From: Deinococcus grandis
Lineage (GTDB): Bacteria; Deinococcota; Deinococci; Deinococcales; Deinococcaceae
Assembly: GCF_001485435.1 (NCBI RefSeq)
Contig: NZ_BCMS01000001.1
Coordinates: 2,489,501 to 2,553,500, forward strand
DNA: 64,000 bases
Direction: 5' to 3'
The notes beneath the pieces were generated by a model. The model did not search any database and was not told where the DNA came from. It worked only from the letters and a program-made list of their open reading frames with translations. This document shows, one piece after another, positions 19,908 to 28,105 of this stretch. Numbering within the stretch: position 1 is the first letter of the stretch; each line of letters opens with the position of its first letter. A program made the position numbers and the translations under genes.

Positions 19908-21332
19908 TTAGCGACGCAGGTTGATCAGGACATCGACGGGGTCCTGACCGCGCAACCGCGCGGTCTCCACCGTCGACTTGATCCGCATGTACGTCTGTGC
20001 ACCCAGCGCGTTCTTGCTGCACTGCGAGACCTTGCGCGCGATCACCACCGACCGCAGGCTCCGTTCCGCCGCGTTGTTCGTCGGCGGGATATCCGGGTCT
20101 ACTAGGAACCGCAGCAACCGGCCCTGCCGGTACTGCTTGAGCAACCCCAGTCGTAGCCGTTCGTTCCCCGGGGTCTTCAGTGGGCGCCGGTCGAGTAAGG
20201 CGTCCAGACGCAGGGTGAGTGCCTCACCCTGCTGTCGGTACTCATCCAGGCTGCATCCTCCACGACGGTGCTGGGCATGCAGCGCCATCAATGCTCGGCA
20301 CACCTCGGCCAAGCGCTGCCCATACTCCCGGCCCCGTCCCCGCTTCCCCTGAGCCTGCTCACTCACCGTCTGGACGTTGCGCAGGACGTGAGCCAGACAT
20401 TTTTGCTGCTGGACCCCTGCCAGGGTGTGACTGTCATAGACCTTGAAGCGGTCGCACACCAGGACTCCACCAAAGGCGTTGCCGAGCACTGCACGCAACT
20501 CGACGTTGGTGTGCTGGAGATTCGCTCGGAACAGCACCGTCTCGGCCGAGCGGAAGGTGCTCACCCAGGCCTGTGTCGCGTTCACTCGCCAGCCCGTGTC
20601 GTCGTGGTGGACATAGGGAGCTGCGCGCAGCTCCCGTTCCAGGGACTCGACATGTGTCGCCAGCGGACGTCCATCACGTGCCAGGCGCTGGGCGGCCTGG
20701 GTGATGGCCCCCTGGGACACCCGGATGCCGGTGGTCAGTCCCAGCACCCGTGGAATGCGGCGCTGTGGGAGACCAACCTCGTGGTGCAGCGCCTGAATGG
20801 TGGCCGCCAGTCGGGGACCACATCGGTGTCCCGTCGCCCCACGTTGGTCCGGTTGGAGGTCGGGATGCGCGCCACGTACAGTCTGCCCGCACTGCGGGCA
20901 GACCATCACCGGCACGTGGTAGGCCGTGATCTGCACGGTCTGAGCGGGCAGGTCACTGATCCAGGCGCGGTCGTTACGCTTGAAGATCAACTCGCCGACG
21001 TAGCCACAGGCCGTGCAGGTGTTGGGCGCCGGGACGTCGATCACGACGTCCTCCTGCTCGGGAGCAGGAGGACGCTTGTATGTGAAGACGCCTTCCCCAG
21101 CGCGACGACCTGCGGTTTTCGGGTGGGCTTTCCGACTTCCCCGGCTATGAGGGGCGGCATACTTGCGTTGCTGACGCTCCAACTGCTCGATGCGCTTCTG
21201 AAGCTGTTCGATCTGCTCCGCCTGCTTGCGGATGATCTCGTAGAGATCCTGTTCCGTCAGCGGGGTGGCCATGCGGCTCATCCTAGCGAATGTGACGATG
21301 CTGTCCGGCTCGCGGGGTCGCTAATCAGATAC
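19900..21332. mobile_element. Complete IS66-type insertion sequence, 1,433 bp, with 8-bp target duplication
   Basis: The ends are imperfect inverted repeats: left GTACGTGATTAGCGAC, and the right end reads GTATCTGATTAGCGAC on the opposite strand (14 of 16 match). The bases just outside both ends are identical, CATCGAGG at 19892-19899 and at 21333-21340: a perfect 8-bp target duplication, the size made by IS66 elements. Ends starting GTA also fit the family. The element carries one gene, a TnpC-like transposase, without the tnpA/tnpB accessory genes of larger IS66 members. Insertion was at the gcvP stop region. The intact ends and duplication suggest a recent event. Confidence 0.95.
19908..21281 (-). 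CDS. IS66 family transposase (TnpC-like)
   Basis: The 457-residue DDE transposase starts with a leucine-zipper-like coiled coil (EIIRKQAEQIEQLQKRIEQLERQQ, residues 12-35). A zinc-binding domain follows (CTACGYVGEL and MVCPQCGQTVRG), then the IS66 core with DDTGW, VCDRFKVYDSH and, near the C-terminus, PTNNAAERSLRSVVIARKVSQCSKNALGAQTYMRIKSTVETARLRGQDP, the highly conserved IS66 tail. No frameshift or stop interrupts it, so it is probably active. It is transcribed against gcvP; its stop is 8 bp inside the left end. Confidence 0.96.
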   Translation of the reverse strand: MSRMATPLTEQDLYEIIRKQAEQIEQLQKRIEQLERQQRKYAAPHSRGSRKAHPKTAGRRAGEGVFTYKRPPAPEQEDVVIDVPAPNTCTACGYVGELIFKRNDRAWISDLPAQTVQITAYHVPVMVCPQCGQTVRGAHPDLQPDQRGATGHRCGPRLAATIQALHHEVGLPQRRIPRVLGLTTGIRVSQGAITQAAQRLARDGRPLATHVESLERELRAAPYVHHDDTGWRVNATQAWVSTFRSAETVLFRANLQHTNVELRAVLGNAFGGVLVCDRFKVYDSHTLAGVQQQKCLAHVLRNVQTVSEQAQGKRGRGREYGQRLAEVCRALMALHAQHRRGGCSLDEYRQQGEALTLRLDALLDRRPLKTPGNERLRLGLLKQYRQGRLLRFLVDPDIPPTNNAAERSLRSVVIARKVSQCSKNALGAQTYMRIKSTVETARLRGQDPVDVLINLRR

Positions 21333-21370
21333 CATCGAGGCGTAAATGGGTTTCTCTCCATATTTATTTA

Positions 21371-21409
21371 AATAGTTAAGGGGGGAGGTAAAACTACCCC
21401 TTAACTATT
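21371..21409. terminator. Perfect 13-bp hairpin between gcvP side and the restriction-modification gene
   Basis: AATAGTTAAGGGG pairs perfectly with CCCCTTAACTATT around a 13-nt loop, in AT-rich DNA between genes that converge here. It would end transcripts from both sides. It lies in the foreign AT-rich segment, not in the IS. Confidence 0.7.
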
Positions 21410-21494
21410 ATTCCAAGTAAATTTCATATTTCTTTAGTTACACCTAAGACATAGCCTTTACTTTTTATTATCCCGAGAATCTTTTAAAATTATT

Positions 21495-24116
21495 TCATTC
21501 ATGTAATTTCTTTCGTATTTCCTCAAGTCTTCGTCTTAGATTGTTTATTTCATTTCTAATTGCCTTGATTGGCACTTCTACCACTGCCAATTTGACAAAC
21601 GGTAGAGTTAATGTCGCAGAGGCACCTTTGTTTGAAGCCGAATTACGCATTGACTGCTCCATCTGCTGCTTAAACCAATACAATTGAAATTTTTCATCAT
21701 TTGGCCGCAATACTAATGCATGATGATTTGCAGAAAACTTACCCGTGTCAATAACTGTCATGGCCCCAGATGAACCGTCCATGGCTAAAACAATGGATGG
21801 GCCTTCATGTATACTAATTTCCTTTCCGTTGCCTGTAATTGCGCTTTCTGAAATTCTATATTTGGGGCTTTCCACTCCCCCACCGTATACGGGTAGACCA
21901 TCTTCCTCATAATAACGATATATTATAGCTTCGCTTAATGATTGATCCCCCTTTGTCAATTCAAAGATATCATTAATTGTTGATTTAATCATAATCGATT
22001 GCGCAGGGTAAATCAGATTCACACCCATAAGGTATTCAGCCTCGCTCAAGATTCCGCATTCTAGATTGTCAGTTTTTCTATCATAATAATCAATCAAACT
22101 TTGAGCACGCTTTACGTATTCATAGTAATCTATTTCGTGTAATTTTGGCCTCAACGAGGCTTCTGGTAAAAGATTAACACCCCTATCTTTGTCTCGCAGA
22201 TCCATCAATCTAAATCTACCGTACTTTTTCCCAGTTTCTTTATTAAACTCATTTACCTTGAAAGGAGGTTCAACCTCATCTATTAGAGCAGCATGAAGAT
22301 GACTAGGGCGAGAGTTACCGAAGGGATCAACCCATCGTGATAGTTCGTCATGCAACCATGATCCATCAACAGACTTTCTATCTGTCGGATAGCGTTTGTC
22401 ACTATTCGCATACCCATCGTTATCTACAACGTACATTGAGATCTTCTCATTTTCTATCAGACTTAAACCTGACCACGCTTCTGATAGAGGCATGCTATCT
22501 ACGATTCTTTTTTGAAATACAACGATTACCGTTTTCTGCTGCGTATAAGGGGCAAAGGCATGTTTAGGCAACGATATAATGTCGGTTACTTTACAGCTTC
22601 TTAAAAGCATATATCTAGCCGCAGATGATCGAGGATTTTCAACAACACCCGCAGGTAGAACAATCATTCCCCAAGCGCCGGGCTTTAATATTTCAATAAC
22701 TTTCGATAAGAAAGCCTCCTCAGCTCTTCCATATGAAGACTTACCGTAAGGCGGATTAGTTAGGATAAAATCAAATCCGTCAGCTGGAAATTGAGTAATA
22801 CTATGCTTTGCCAAGCTATCAAAACCGCCTTTTATTTCACTGAAACCATCGCCGGCGAAATACATATTAACTCTCGCGCGCGATGCGTTAGAATAACCTA
22901 GATCGTAACCGAAAAATACTTTTTTTGATATTTCCCTTGTTTGGGCGTCGCTAAGGGATAAGGTTTTTTTAATGTAACGCAATGCCTCTGTTAAAAATCC
23001 ACCAGTTCCGCAGGCTATATCACCTATTTTTAGCTTTTCAACGTCTGACATCGATCTCAATCCGCCCGAACGCTCCAATAATATGGGCACCACAGAGGAA
23101 ATAATGTGTCTGCCAGTGAAGAATTCACCCAAGGCCTTTTTTGTTGATTCGTCGCCAATCCATTGAAAAACTTCTCCAAATATATCAAAGTTTGCATGCT
23201 CCAAGGGCGGCAGAGAATCAAGAGTCTTAAATATTTCTGAAAAACTATTCTTATGCCTGTCTATCTTTGAAAGGATAAATTTGAATTTGAAGTTTATTTC
23301 GCTTTCTTCGATAGAATCTTTAAAATCAAATATATCGCCATATTTGGCTTTCATTATTGGATCAGCCAATATCCTATCCACGAGGCTAACCAGACGTTCT
23401 GCAACGGCGTGACTCTCAGATGCGGCACCCGGAACTAATGCAGGTTGCTCAGCCCATGTTCCCCACGATACGTTTTGTTCAAGAAGCAACTTGAGTGTCA
23501 GAAGAGCCACAGTAAAATCTACTGGGTTGCGTCCAGACGAAAGCACAGGAATCAACCTATAGATTGTTTTCAGTTTTTTCAATGCGTCTCTAAGATCCTG
23601 AATAGTAGCAAATCCTAAACGTCCAATAAAATTTCCCGAAGAATCAATACCACCTAAGAGTAGTTCCGGGTTTGGGAATTCATTTACAAGAAGCTTGCCA
23701 TCAGATTTGACCGGAACCCATTTCCTTTCCGGAGTATAGTATTCAACTATAGAATCAATTCCATTAAATCCTACTGCAATCCTCGGAAGCGCTGGTTCCA
23801 AAGCCATGGCCGCATGAAGGCCTTCGATGTAAAATTTTGCTTCATCTAGTGCTAGATCTACTTTAACGGAAGGATTTTTATTTTCCCAAACACACATTGG
23901 CAAATCATTGCCGCCAGAAAACAGCAAAGTATCAGGGAATCCATGTCCTTTTCCACTTTTTGTTTTAGACGGCCAGGATTTGTCAATTCTCACATTACCA
24001 CTTTTGTGGTGCTTGACGGTATATCCTGCCGCGCCAAGAATAGATGCGGCATGAGCTTGGACATCTGCTTCAGAGATTGCGGATGAATTAGGGCTGATTA
24101 AAAAAGTCGTGGACAT
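21495..24116 (-). CDS. Single-chain restriction-modification enzyme: PD-(D/E)xK nuclease, N6-adenine methyltransferase and specificity region
   Basis: The 873-residue protein has three parts. Residues about 15-125 hold a PD-(D/E)xK nuclease pattern: GHGFPDTLLF (D62), then CVWENKN (E78, K80), as in type I HsdR N-domains. Residues about 290-540 are an HsdM-like gamma-class methyltransferase, with LGEFFTGRHI, SAM motif I GDIACGTGG (365-373) and catalytic NPPYGKS (454-460). Residues about 600-873 look like one target-recognition half (VYGGGVESPKYRI..., FSANHHALVLRP) ending in a coiled coil (NNLRRRLEEIRKKL). This order matches type IIG/type I-derived single-chain R-M-S enzymes. No separate hsdR, hsdS or hsdM is nearby. 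The gene is AT-rich against a roughly 70% GC background, so it was acquired. A TATATT box lies 8 nt before the ATG. Confidence 0.85.
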   Translation of the reverse strand: MSTTFLISPNSSAISEADVQAHAASILGAAGYTVKHHKSGNVRIDKSWPSKTKSGKGHGFPDTLLFSGGNDLPMCVWENKNPSVKVDLALDEAKFYIEGLHAAMALEPALPRIAVGFNGIDSIVEYYTPERKWVPVKSDGKLLVNEFPNPELLLGGIDSSGNFIGRLGFATIQDLRDALKKLKTIYRLIPVLSSGRNPVDFTVALLTLKLLLEQNVSWGTWAEQPALVPGAASESHAVAERLVSLVDRILADPIMKAKYGDIFDFKDSIEESEINFKFKFILSKIDRHKNSFSEIFKTLDSLPPLEHANFDIFGEVFQWIGDESTKKALGEFFTGRHIISSVVPILLERSGGLRSMSDVEKLKIGDIACGTGGFLTEALRYIKKTLSLSDAQTREISKKVFFGYDLGYSNASRARVNMYFAGDGFSEIKGGFDSLAKHSITQFPADGFDFILTNPPYGKSSYGRAEEAFLSKVIEILKPGAWGMIVLPAGVVENPRSSAARYMLLRSCKVTDIISLPKHAFAPYTQQKTVIVVFQKRIVDSMPLSEAWSGLSLIENEKISMYVVDNDGYANSDKRYPTDRKSVDGSWLHDELSRWVDPFGNSRPSHLHAALIDEVEPPFKVNEFNKETGKKYGRFRLMDLRDKDRGVNLLPEASLRPKLHEIDYYEYVKRAQSLIDYYDRKTDNLECGILSEAEYLMGVNLIYPAQSIMIKSTINDIFELTKGDQSLSEAIIYRYYEEDGLPVYGGGVESPKYRISESAITGNGKEISIHEGPSIVLAMDGSSGAMTVIDTGKFSANHHALVLRPNDEKFQLYWFKQQMEQSMRNSASNKGASATLTLPFVKLAVVEVPIKAIRNEINNLRRRLEEIRKKLHE

Positions 24117-24288
24117 CGCGTATTAATATACTGTCAAAAAGGCAGCGGCGCGCTCAGTCCTACCGATTTTACATTTTTGTGAAAAATTCGCACCATTTGA
24201 ACCGCATAGAGATGTCGTCCGCAAACGAGTCCGGAATAAACACGTGGTCCGGCTTCCTCCCCCGAGTGCGGCCCTGCTCTTTTCCCTT
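24117..24288. other. Upstream edge of the AT-rich acquired segment
   Basis: This 172-bp stretch holds the promoter of the restriction-modification gene: TTGACA and TATATT words on the minus strand at 24125-24137. It then passes back to host GC content by about 24250. I see no gene, direct repeat or attachment site here. Confidence 0.55.
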
Positions 24289-24855
24289 TTACCTCTTGCT
24301 GCTGTGGTCGCCTTCCTGGAATTCTTCGATCATCTTGGCGTTGAAGGCGGGGATGTCGTCGGGGTTGCGGCTGGTGACAATGCCCTTGTCCACGACGACC
24401 TGCTGGTCGACCCATTCGGCGCCGCCGAGGGTGAGTTCGTGTTTCAGGCTGGGCCAGCTGGTCATTTTCAGGCCTTTGCTGATGCCGGTTTCGCTGAGGC
24501 TCCAGGGGCCGTGGCAGATGGCGGCGATGGGTGCGCCGTGGTCGTAGAACGCACGGACGAACTTCATGGCGTACGCGTCCAGGCGGAGCTTGTCGGGGTT
24601 GACGGTGCCGCCGGGCAGGAGGAGGCCGTCGTAGTCGCTGGGGTTGGCCTGCGTGACGGTGTGGTCCACGTCGTATTTGTCCTGGGGTTCGAGGTCGCCT
24701 TTCATGCTCTGGATCTGCCCGGCCTTGAGGCTGATGAGGTGCGTGGTGGCCCCGGCGGCTTCCAGGGCCTCGCGGGGTTTGACGAGTTCGACCTGTTCGA
24801 CGCCGTCGGCGGCGAGGATGGCGATGGTTTTGCCTTTCAGGGGTTGGTCGGTCAT
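24289..24855 (-). CDS. DJ-1/PfpI family protein (YhbO/PfpI type)
   Basis: The 188-residue protein has the PfpI pattern: KGKTIAILAADGVEQVELVKPREALEAAGA, LLLPGGTVNPDKLR, the nucleophile cysteine in AAICHGPWSLSE with the adjacent histidine, and VTSRNPDDIPAFNAKMIEEF. Members have been described as proteases, deglycases or glyoxalases linked to stress protection; which applies here is not visible. The ATG at 24855 is chosen because it precedes the conserved GKTIAIL strand by the usual few residues; upstream open frame is very proline/arginine-rich and looks non-coding. Its upstream 70 bp resemble those of the cupin gene at 25775. Confidence 0.93.
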   Translation of the reverse strand: MTDQPLKGKTIAILAADGVEQVELVKPREALEAAGATTHLISLKAGQIQSMKGDLEPQDKYDVDHTVTQANPSDYDGLLLPGGTVNPDKLRLDAYAMKFVRAFYDHGAPIAAICHGPWSLSETGISKGLKMTSWPSLKHELTLGGAEWVDQQVVVDKGIVTSRNPDDIPAFNAKMIEEFQEGDHSSKR

Positions 24856-24925
24856 GCGTTCAGCGTGCCGTGTGGGGGGGTGCGGGGCGTGATGGTGGTC
24901 TGAAGGCGCGTTGAGGCGGGGTTGA
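24856..24925 (-). promoter_or_regulatory. Upstream block shared with the cupin gene
   Basis: Reading away from the pfpI start, the plus strand has TTCAGCGTGC, then TGCGGGGCGTGATGG, then CTGAAGGCG at 24900-24908. The cupin gene has the same three blocks in the same order and nearly the same spacing (CTGAAGGCG at 25822-25830). Beyond them come TTGAGG words repeated three times here. A shared promoter or regulator site is inferred. Confidence 0.6.
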
Positions 24926-24989
24926 GGGGGGCTTGAGTTGGTGTGGGTTCTTGCCTTGCGCGCCGGGGGCGTGTGATGGGGTGGGGGGC

Positions 24990-25364
24990 ATGACACTGAC
25001 TGAGGAGTTCGCGAAGGCCTTACAGACCGCCGAGCAGGGCGGGGACGTTTCGGGGTTGCTGACCCTGCACGCGGGGGACGTGACGCTGCGGAACCTGACG
25101 CAGCAGACCTGGGAGGGCGCGGAGGGTGCGCGCGAGTTCTGGGAGGCCTACCTGGGCAATTTCGAGGAGGTGCGCAGCGAGTTCTCCCGCGTGCAGGAGG
25201 TGGGGGGTCTGGGCGTGCTCGAGTGGGTGGCGTCGGGTCGCCTGCCGGGTGGGCGGGAGATCTCTTACCGGGGCGTGAGCCTGCTGGACGTGCAGGATGG
25301 GAAGGTGTCGGCTTTCCGCACGTATTACGACAGCGCGGCGTTCGTGGTGGCGACGCCCGCCTGA
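24990..25364 (+). CDS. NTF2-like (SnoaL-type) protein
   Basis: The 124-residue product fits the cone-shaped NTF2-like fold: an N-terminal helix pair (LTEEFAKALQTAEQGGDVSGLLTLHAGDVTLRN), WEGAEGAREFWEAYLGNF, then strands ending YRGVSLLDVQDGKVSAFRTYYDSAAF, the usual last strand of SnoaL-like proteins. Such proteins serve as small-molecule isomerases, hydrolases or binding proteins; no specific role can be read. It is divergent from pfpI and convergent with the cupin gene, a compact three-gene cluster likely of related stress or metabolite function. Confidence 0.8.
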   Translation: MTLTEEFAKALQTAEQGGDVSGLLTLHAGDVTLRNLTQQTWEGAEGAREFWEAYLGNFEEVRSEFSRVQEVGGLGVLEWVASGRLPGGREISYRGVSLLDVQDGKVSAFRTYYDSAAFVVATPA

Positions 25365-25417
25365 CGGTCAAGGAAAGAACGCGCCCGCCCCGGCACAGGC
25401 CAGGGGCGGGCAGTTTT

Positions 25418-25442
25418 GTCCCTCTCCGCTGGGGAGAGGGAC
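25418..25442. terminator. Hairpin between convergent NTF2-like and cupin genes
   Basis: GTCCCTCTCC pairs perfectly with GGAGAGGGAC across a 5-nt loop. TTTT precedes it, so on the minus strand the hairpin is followed by AAAA-complement T residues (CAAAAC), which helps the minus-strand cupin transcript more than the plus-strand one. Confidence 0.55.
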
Positions 25443-25460
25443 TCGCAGGGTGAGGGGTTC

Positions 25461-25775
25461 TTACTTGTCCGTGCCGGGCGTGGTCACTTCGACGGCAGTG
25501 AGGGTCTCGGTGACGCGGAAGGTGTGGGGGACGCCGGCGGGCACGTGGTAGGAGTCGCCGGGCTGGAGGCTGATCGTCTCGCCGTTCACGATCAGATCGA
25601 CGCGGCCTTCGATGACGTACCCGAGGGTTTCGTACTCGTGGGTGCTCTCGGGTTTGTCGGCGTTGGGTTCCTCGCGGTGCCACAGGCGCATGCTGCTCTG
25701 CTGCCCCTTGACGAGGTGGTGCTCGCCGTCGGTGCCGTGGGTGGTGTCGCTCTGGCTGACCTTGTACTGGCTCAT
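25461..25775 (-). CDS. Cupin-domain protein
   Basis: This 104-residue single-domain cupin has motif 1 in HEYETLGYVIEGRVDLIVNGE and motif 2 in PGDSYHVPAGVPHTFRV, with histidine, glutamate and histidine metal ligands in place. Small cupins of this type bind a metal and act as enzymes or sensors; the substrate is unknown. The ATG at 25775 is preferred because the frame further upstream (MRVKFRPTAREP) is Arg/Pro-rich and covers the conserved regulatory block shared with pfpI. It is convergent with the NTF2-like gene. Confidence 0.88.
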   Translation of the reverse strand: MSQYKVSQSDTTHGTDGEHHLVKGQQSSMRLWHREEPNADKPESTHEYETLGYVIEGRVDLIVNGETISLQPGDSYHVPAGVPHTFRVTETLTAVEVTTPGTDK

Positions 25776-25845
25776 GCGGTTCAGCGTGCGCCGCGCGGGT
25801 GGGTGCGGGCGTGATGGGCGCCTGAAGGCGGGTTCACGCGCAGTT
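25776..25845 (-). promoter_or_regulatory. Upstream block shared with pfpI
   Basis: The order TTCAGCGTGC, TGCGGGCGTGATGG, CTGAAGGCG, then GTT...CTTGA is the same as before pfpI, and the first block begins 4-5 nt from the start codon in both. Similarity stops at the start codon, since the two proteins are unrelated; this argues for a shared control element rather than gene duplication. Confidence 0.6.
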
Positions 25846-25893
25846 GGCCGGAACTTGACCCTCATGCAATCGGGGAGACCCTGGGGTTTTTCT

Positions 25894-26179
25894 CCTCCCC
25901 CTTGAGGGGGGAGGCCGGGTGGGGGTGTCCACGGGCCCCGCCCGTCTCTTTTCCCCTGCTTTCGCCTGTGCCTGCCTCCTGTAGTTCCGCGCCTGCCTGT
26001 GCCCGGCGTCGTGGGTGGGCGTGCCGCATTCCCGTGCTGGACGCATGCCCCGGCAGCCCGGTTTTTTTTGTCGTCTCAGTCGCATTTTTTTTCCTCTGGC
26101 GGGTTGGGCGGGTGTGGGGTACACTGGGCGTCTCCGGCTGCCCGGTGGGTGGCCGTCTGAAAGGGGGTGAGGTGCTGCC
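25894..26179. other. Intergenic region before dnaG with G-rich repeat and promoter
   Basis: CCTCCCCCTTGAGGGGGGAGG (25894-25914) and the following GGCCGGGTGGGGGTGTCC form a copy of the dispersed G-rich repeat. Downstream are two T-runs (near 26069 and 26088) and a TACACT -10 word at 26120-26125. The 55 nt from there to the dnaG start include GGGGGTGAGG as ribosome binding site. No gene is seen. Confidence 0.6.
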
Positions 26180-27958
26180 GTGGGAACGAAAGAAGAGGTT
26201 CGTTCGCGCCTGAACATTGCGGATGTGGTGGGCGAGTACGTGCAGCTCTCGCCTGCCGGTCGCGGTCGCCTGAAGGGCCTGTGTCCGTTCCATAAGGAGA
26301 AGTCGCCGTCGTTCCAGGTGGATACGGAGCAGGGCTACTTCTACTGCTTCGGCTGTAAGGCGGGCGGGGACGTGTTCAGTTTCGTGCAGCGCACGGAGAA
26401 CCTGAGTTTCGGGGACGCGATGCGCAAGCTCGCGGAGCGGGCGGGGATTCAGGTGGAGGCCCGGTACGGGGAACGGTCGAGCCGGGACGTGTTCGATGTG
26501 AACGCGTTCGCGCTGGCGTATTTCCGTGAGCACCTGATGGGGCCCGCGGGCGAGGCGGCGCTGGCGTACCTGCGGCGGCGTGGGCTGACGGACGCGACCA
26601 TCGAGTCGTTCGAGGTGGGTTTCGCGCCGGACGGCTGGGACGGCCTGTTGAAGCATGCGCGGGTGAAGGGCGTGTCGGAACGGCAGCTGCTGGAGGCGGG
26701 GTTGCTGATCGAGAATCCGGAGTCCGGGCGGGTGTACGACCGGTTCCGCGCGCGGGTGATGTTCCCCATCCGCGATCACCTGGGGCGGCTGGTGGGGTTC
26801 GGGGGGCGCGTGCTGGACGACAGCAAGCCGAAGTACCTGAACACCCCGGAAACGGACGTGTTCCGCAAGGGTGAGCTGCTGTACGGGCTGGATAAGGCCC
26901 GCCTGGGCCTGAAGAACGGCGGGGAGCTGGTGGTGGTGGAAGGTTACATGGACGTGATCACCATGCACCAGCACGGGTTTACGGGGGCGGTGGCGAGCCT
27001 GGGCACGGCCCTGACCGCGGAGCACGCGACGCTGCTGGAGCGGCTGGGCGCGCAGAGTCTGGTGCTGCTGTTCGACCGTGACGAGGCGGGGTTGAAGGCG
27101 ACCTTGTCGGGACTGGATCAGGTGCTGGGCGCGAAGTTCCGCGTGCGCGCCACGAGCGTGCCGAGCGGGAAGGATCCGGCGGACACCCTGCTGGCGGGGG
27201 ACACCGAACTGCTGCGGACGGCCCTGAGCAGCGGTCTGGACGAGGTGCGGTACCGCGTGCAGGCCGCCATCGAACGGCACGGGGTGGGCACCAGCGAGGG
27301 CAAACGCCGCATCCTGATGGAACTGCTGCCGCGCATGCAGAACCTCGATCCCCTCGATGAGATCGCCGAGGGTGTGCGCGGCGCGGCGTGCGAGACGCTG
27401 GGCATTAAGCCCGAGGCGCTCATGGAGTGGATCGCCAGCAAGGCCAAGCGGCGCACCCTGACGGACACGCATCTGGCGGGCATGACGAGCACGCGCAGCG
27501 AGGAGGACCGCGAACTGGCCCTCCTGAAGCAGCTGCTGGTCGATCCGTCGCTGCTGGCGAAACTGGATGGCAGCATGCCGTGGCGCAACGAGTCGGTGCG
27601 CAAGGTGATGCTGGCCGCGCGCGGCGCGCAGACGCCCGACGACATTCTGGACGTGTTCCGTGGTCAGCCCGAGGAGCAGCTCCTGATCCGCCTGATGTTC
27701 GAGGGCCGCGACGCGGGCACCATCGGCCGGGAGAACAGCCAGCAGTACGAGCAGAAGGTCAGCGGGTACGCGGCGGCCGCCGTGGACGACATTCAGGTGA
27801 CCCTCAGCATCGACGCGATGCGCGCCGAGGTGGACCTCCTGAAGAAACAGGTGCCTTCTGCCGCCCCCACCGAGCAGCTGGGCCTCCTGCGGCAGATCCA
27901 GGACCTCCAGCGCGCCATCGAAGCCGAGAAACGCGTCCGCGGCGCCGCGCGGGCCTAA
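26180..27958 (+). CDS. dnaG: DNA primase DnaG
   Basis: DnaG makes RNA primers at the replication fork with DnaB helicase. The 592-residue protein has the CHC2-type zinc domain at residues 34-65 (LCPFHKEKSPSF...YFYCFGCKAGGD). The RNA-polymerase/TOPRIM core has VVVEGYMDVITMHQHG (catalytic glutamate) and LLFDRDEAGLKAT (metal aspartates) near 250-295. A C-terminal helical DnaB-binding region follows. The GTG start at 26180 lies 5-6 nt after GGTGAGG and gives the standard MGTKEEVRSRLNIADVVGEYV N-terminus. It appears monocistronic, with a hairpin 2 nt after the stop. Confidence 0.97.
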   Translation: MGTKEEVRSRLNIADVVGEYVQLSPAGRGRLKGLCPFHKEKSPSFQVDTEQGYFYCFGCKAGGDVFSFVQRTENLSFGDAMRKLAERAGIQVEARYGERSSRDVFDVNAFALAYFREHLMGPAGEAALAYLRRRGLTDATIESFEVGFAPDGWDGLLKHARVKGVSERQLLEAGLLIENPESGRVYDRFRARVMFPIRDHLGRLVGFGGRVLDDSKPKYLNTPETDVFRKGELLYGLDKARLGLKNGGELVVVEGYMDVITMHQHGFTGAVASLGTALTAEHATLLERLGAQSLVLLFDRDEAGLKATLSGLDQVLGAKFRVRATSVPSGKDPADTLLAGDTELLRTALSSGLDEVRYRVQAAIERHGVGTSEGKRRILMELLPRMQNLDPLDEIAEGVRGAACETLGIKPEALMEWIASKAKRRTLTDTHLAGMTSTRSEEDRELALLKQLLVDPSLLAKLDGSMPWRNESVRKVMLAARGAQTPDDILDVFRGQPEEQLLIRLMFEGRDAGTIGRENSQQYEQKVSGYAAAAVDDIQVTLSIDAMRAEVDLLKKQVPSAAPTEQLGLLRQIQDLQRAIEAEKRVRGAARA

Positions 27959-27960
27959 GG

Positions 27961-27985
27961 ACCCTCTCCCCTCGTGGGAGAGGGT
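27961..27985. terminator. Hairpin after dnaG
   Basis: ACCCTCTCCC pairs perfectly with GGGAGAGGGT around CTCGT, starting 2 nt after the dnaG stop. There is no T-run. The next 100 bp contain a further CTCCCCC/GGGGGGAGGCCGGG repeat copy (about 28047-28102) between dnaG and the convergent reductase. Confidence 0.6.
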
Positions 27986-28105
27986 GCCCCGCAGGGGCGG
28001 GTAAGGGGGCGTGTGACCACCAGCCCCGCCCACCATCCTTTTCTCCTCCCCCTTGCCTTGCAAAGCTGCGGAGCAGAGGGGGGAGGCCGGGAGGGGGTGT
28101 CGCCT

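Noticed and set aside
25862..28063. 733-codon open frame antisense to dnaG
   Set aside because: Shadow frame; dnaG motifs are complete on the plus strand.
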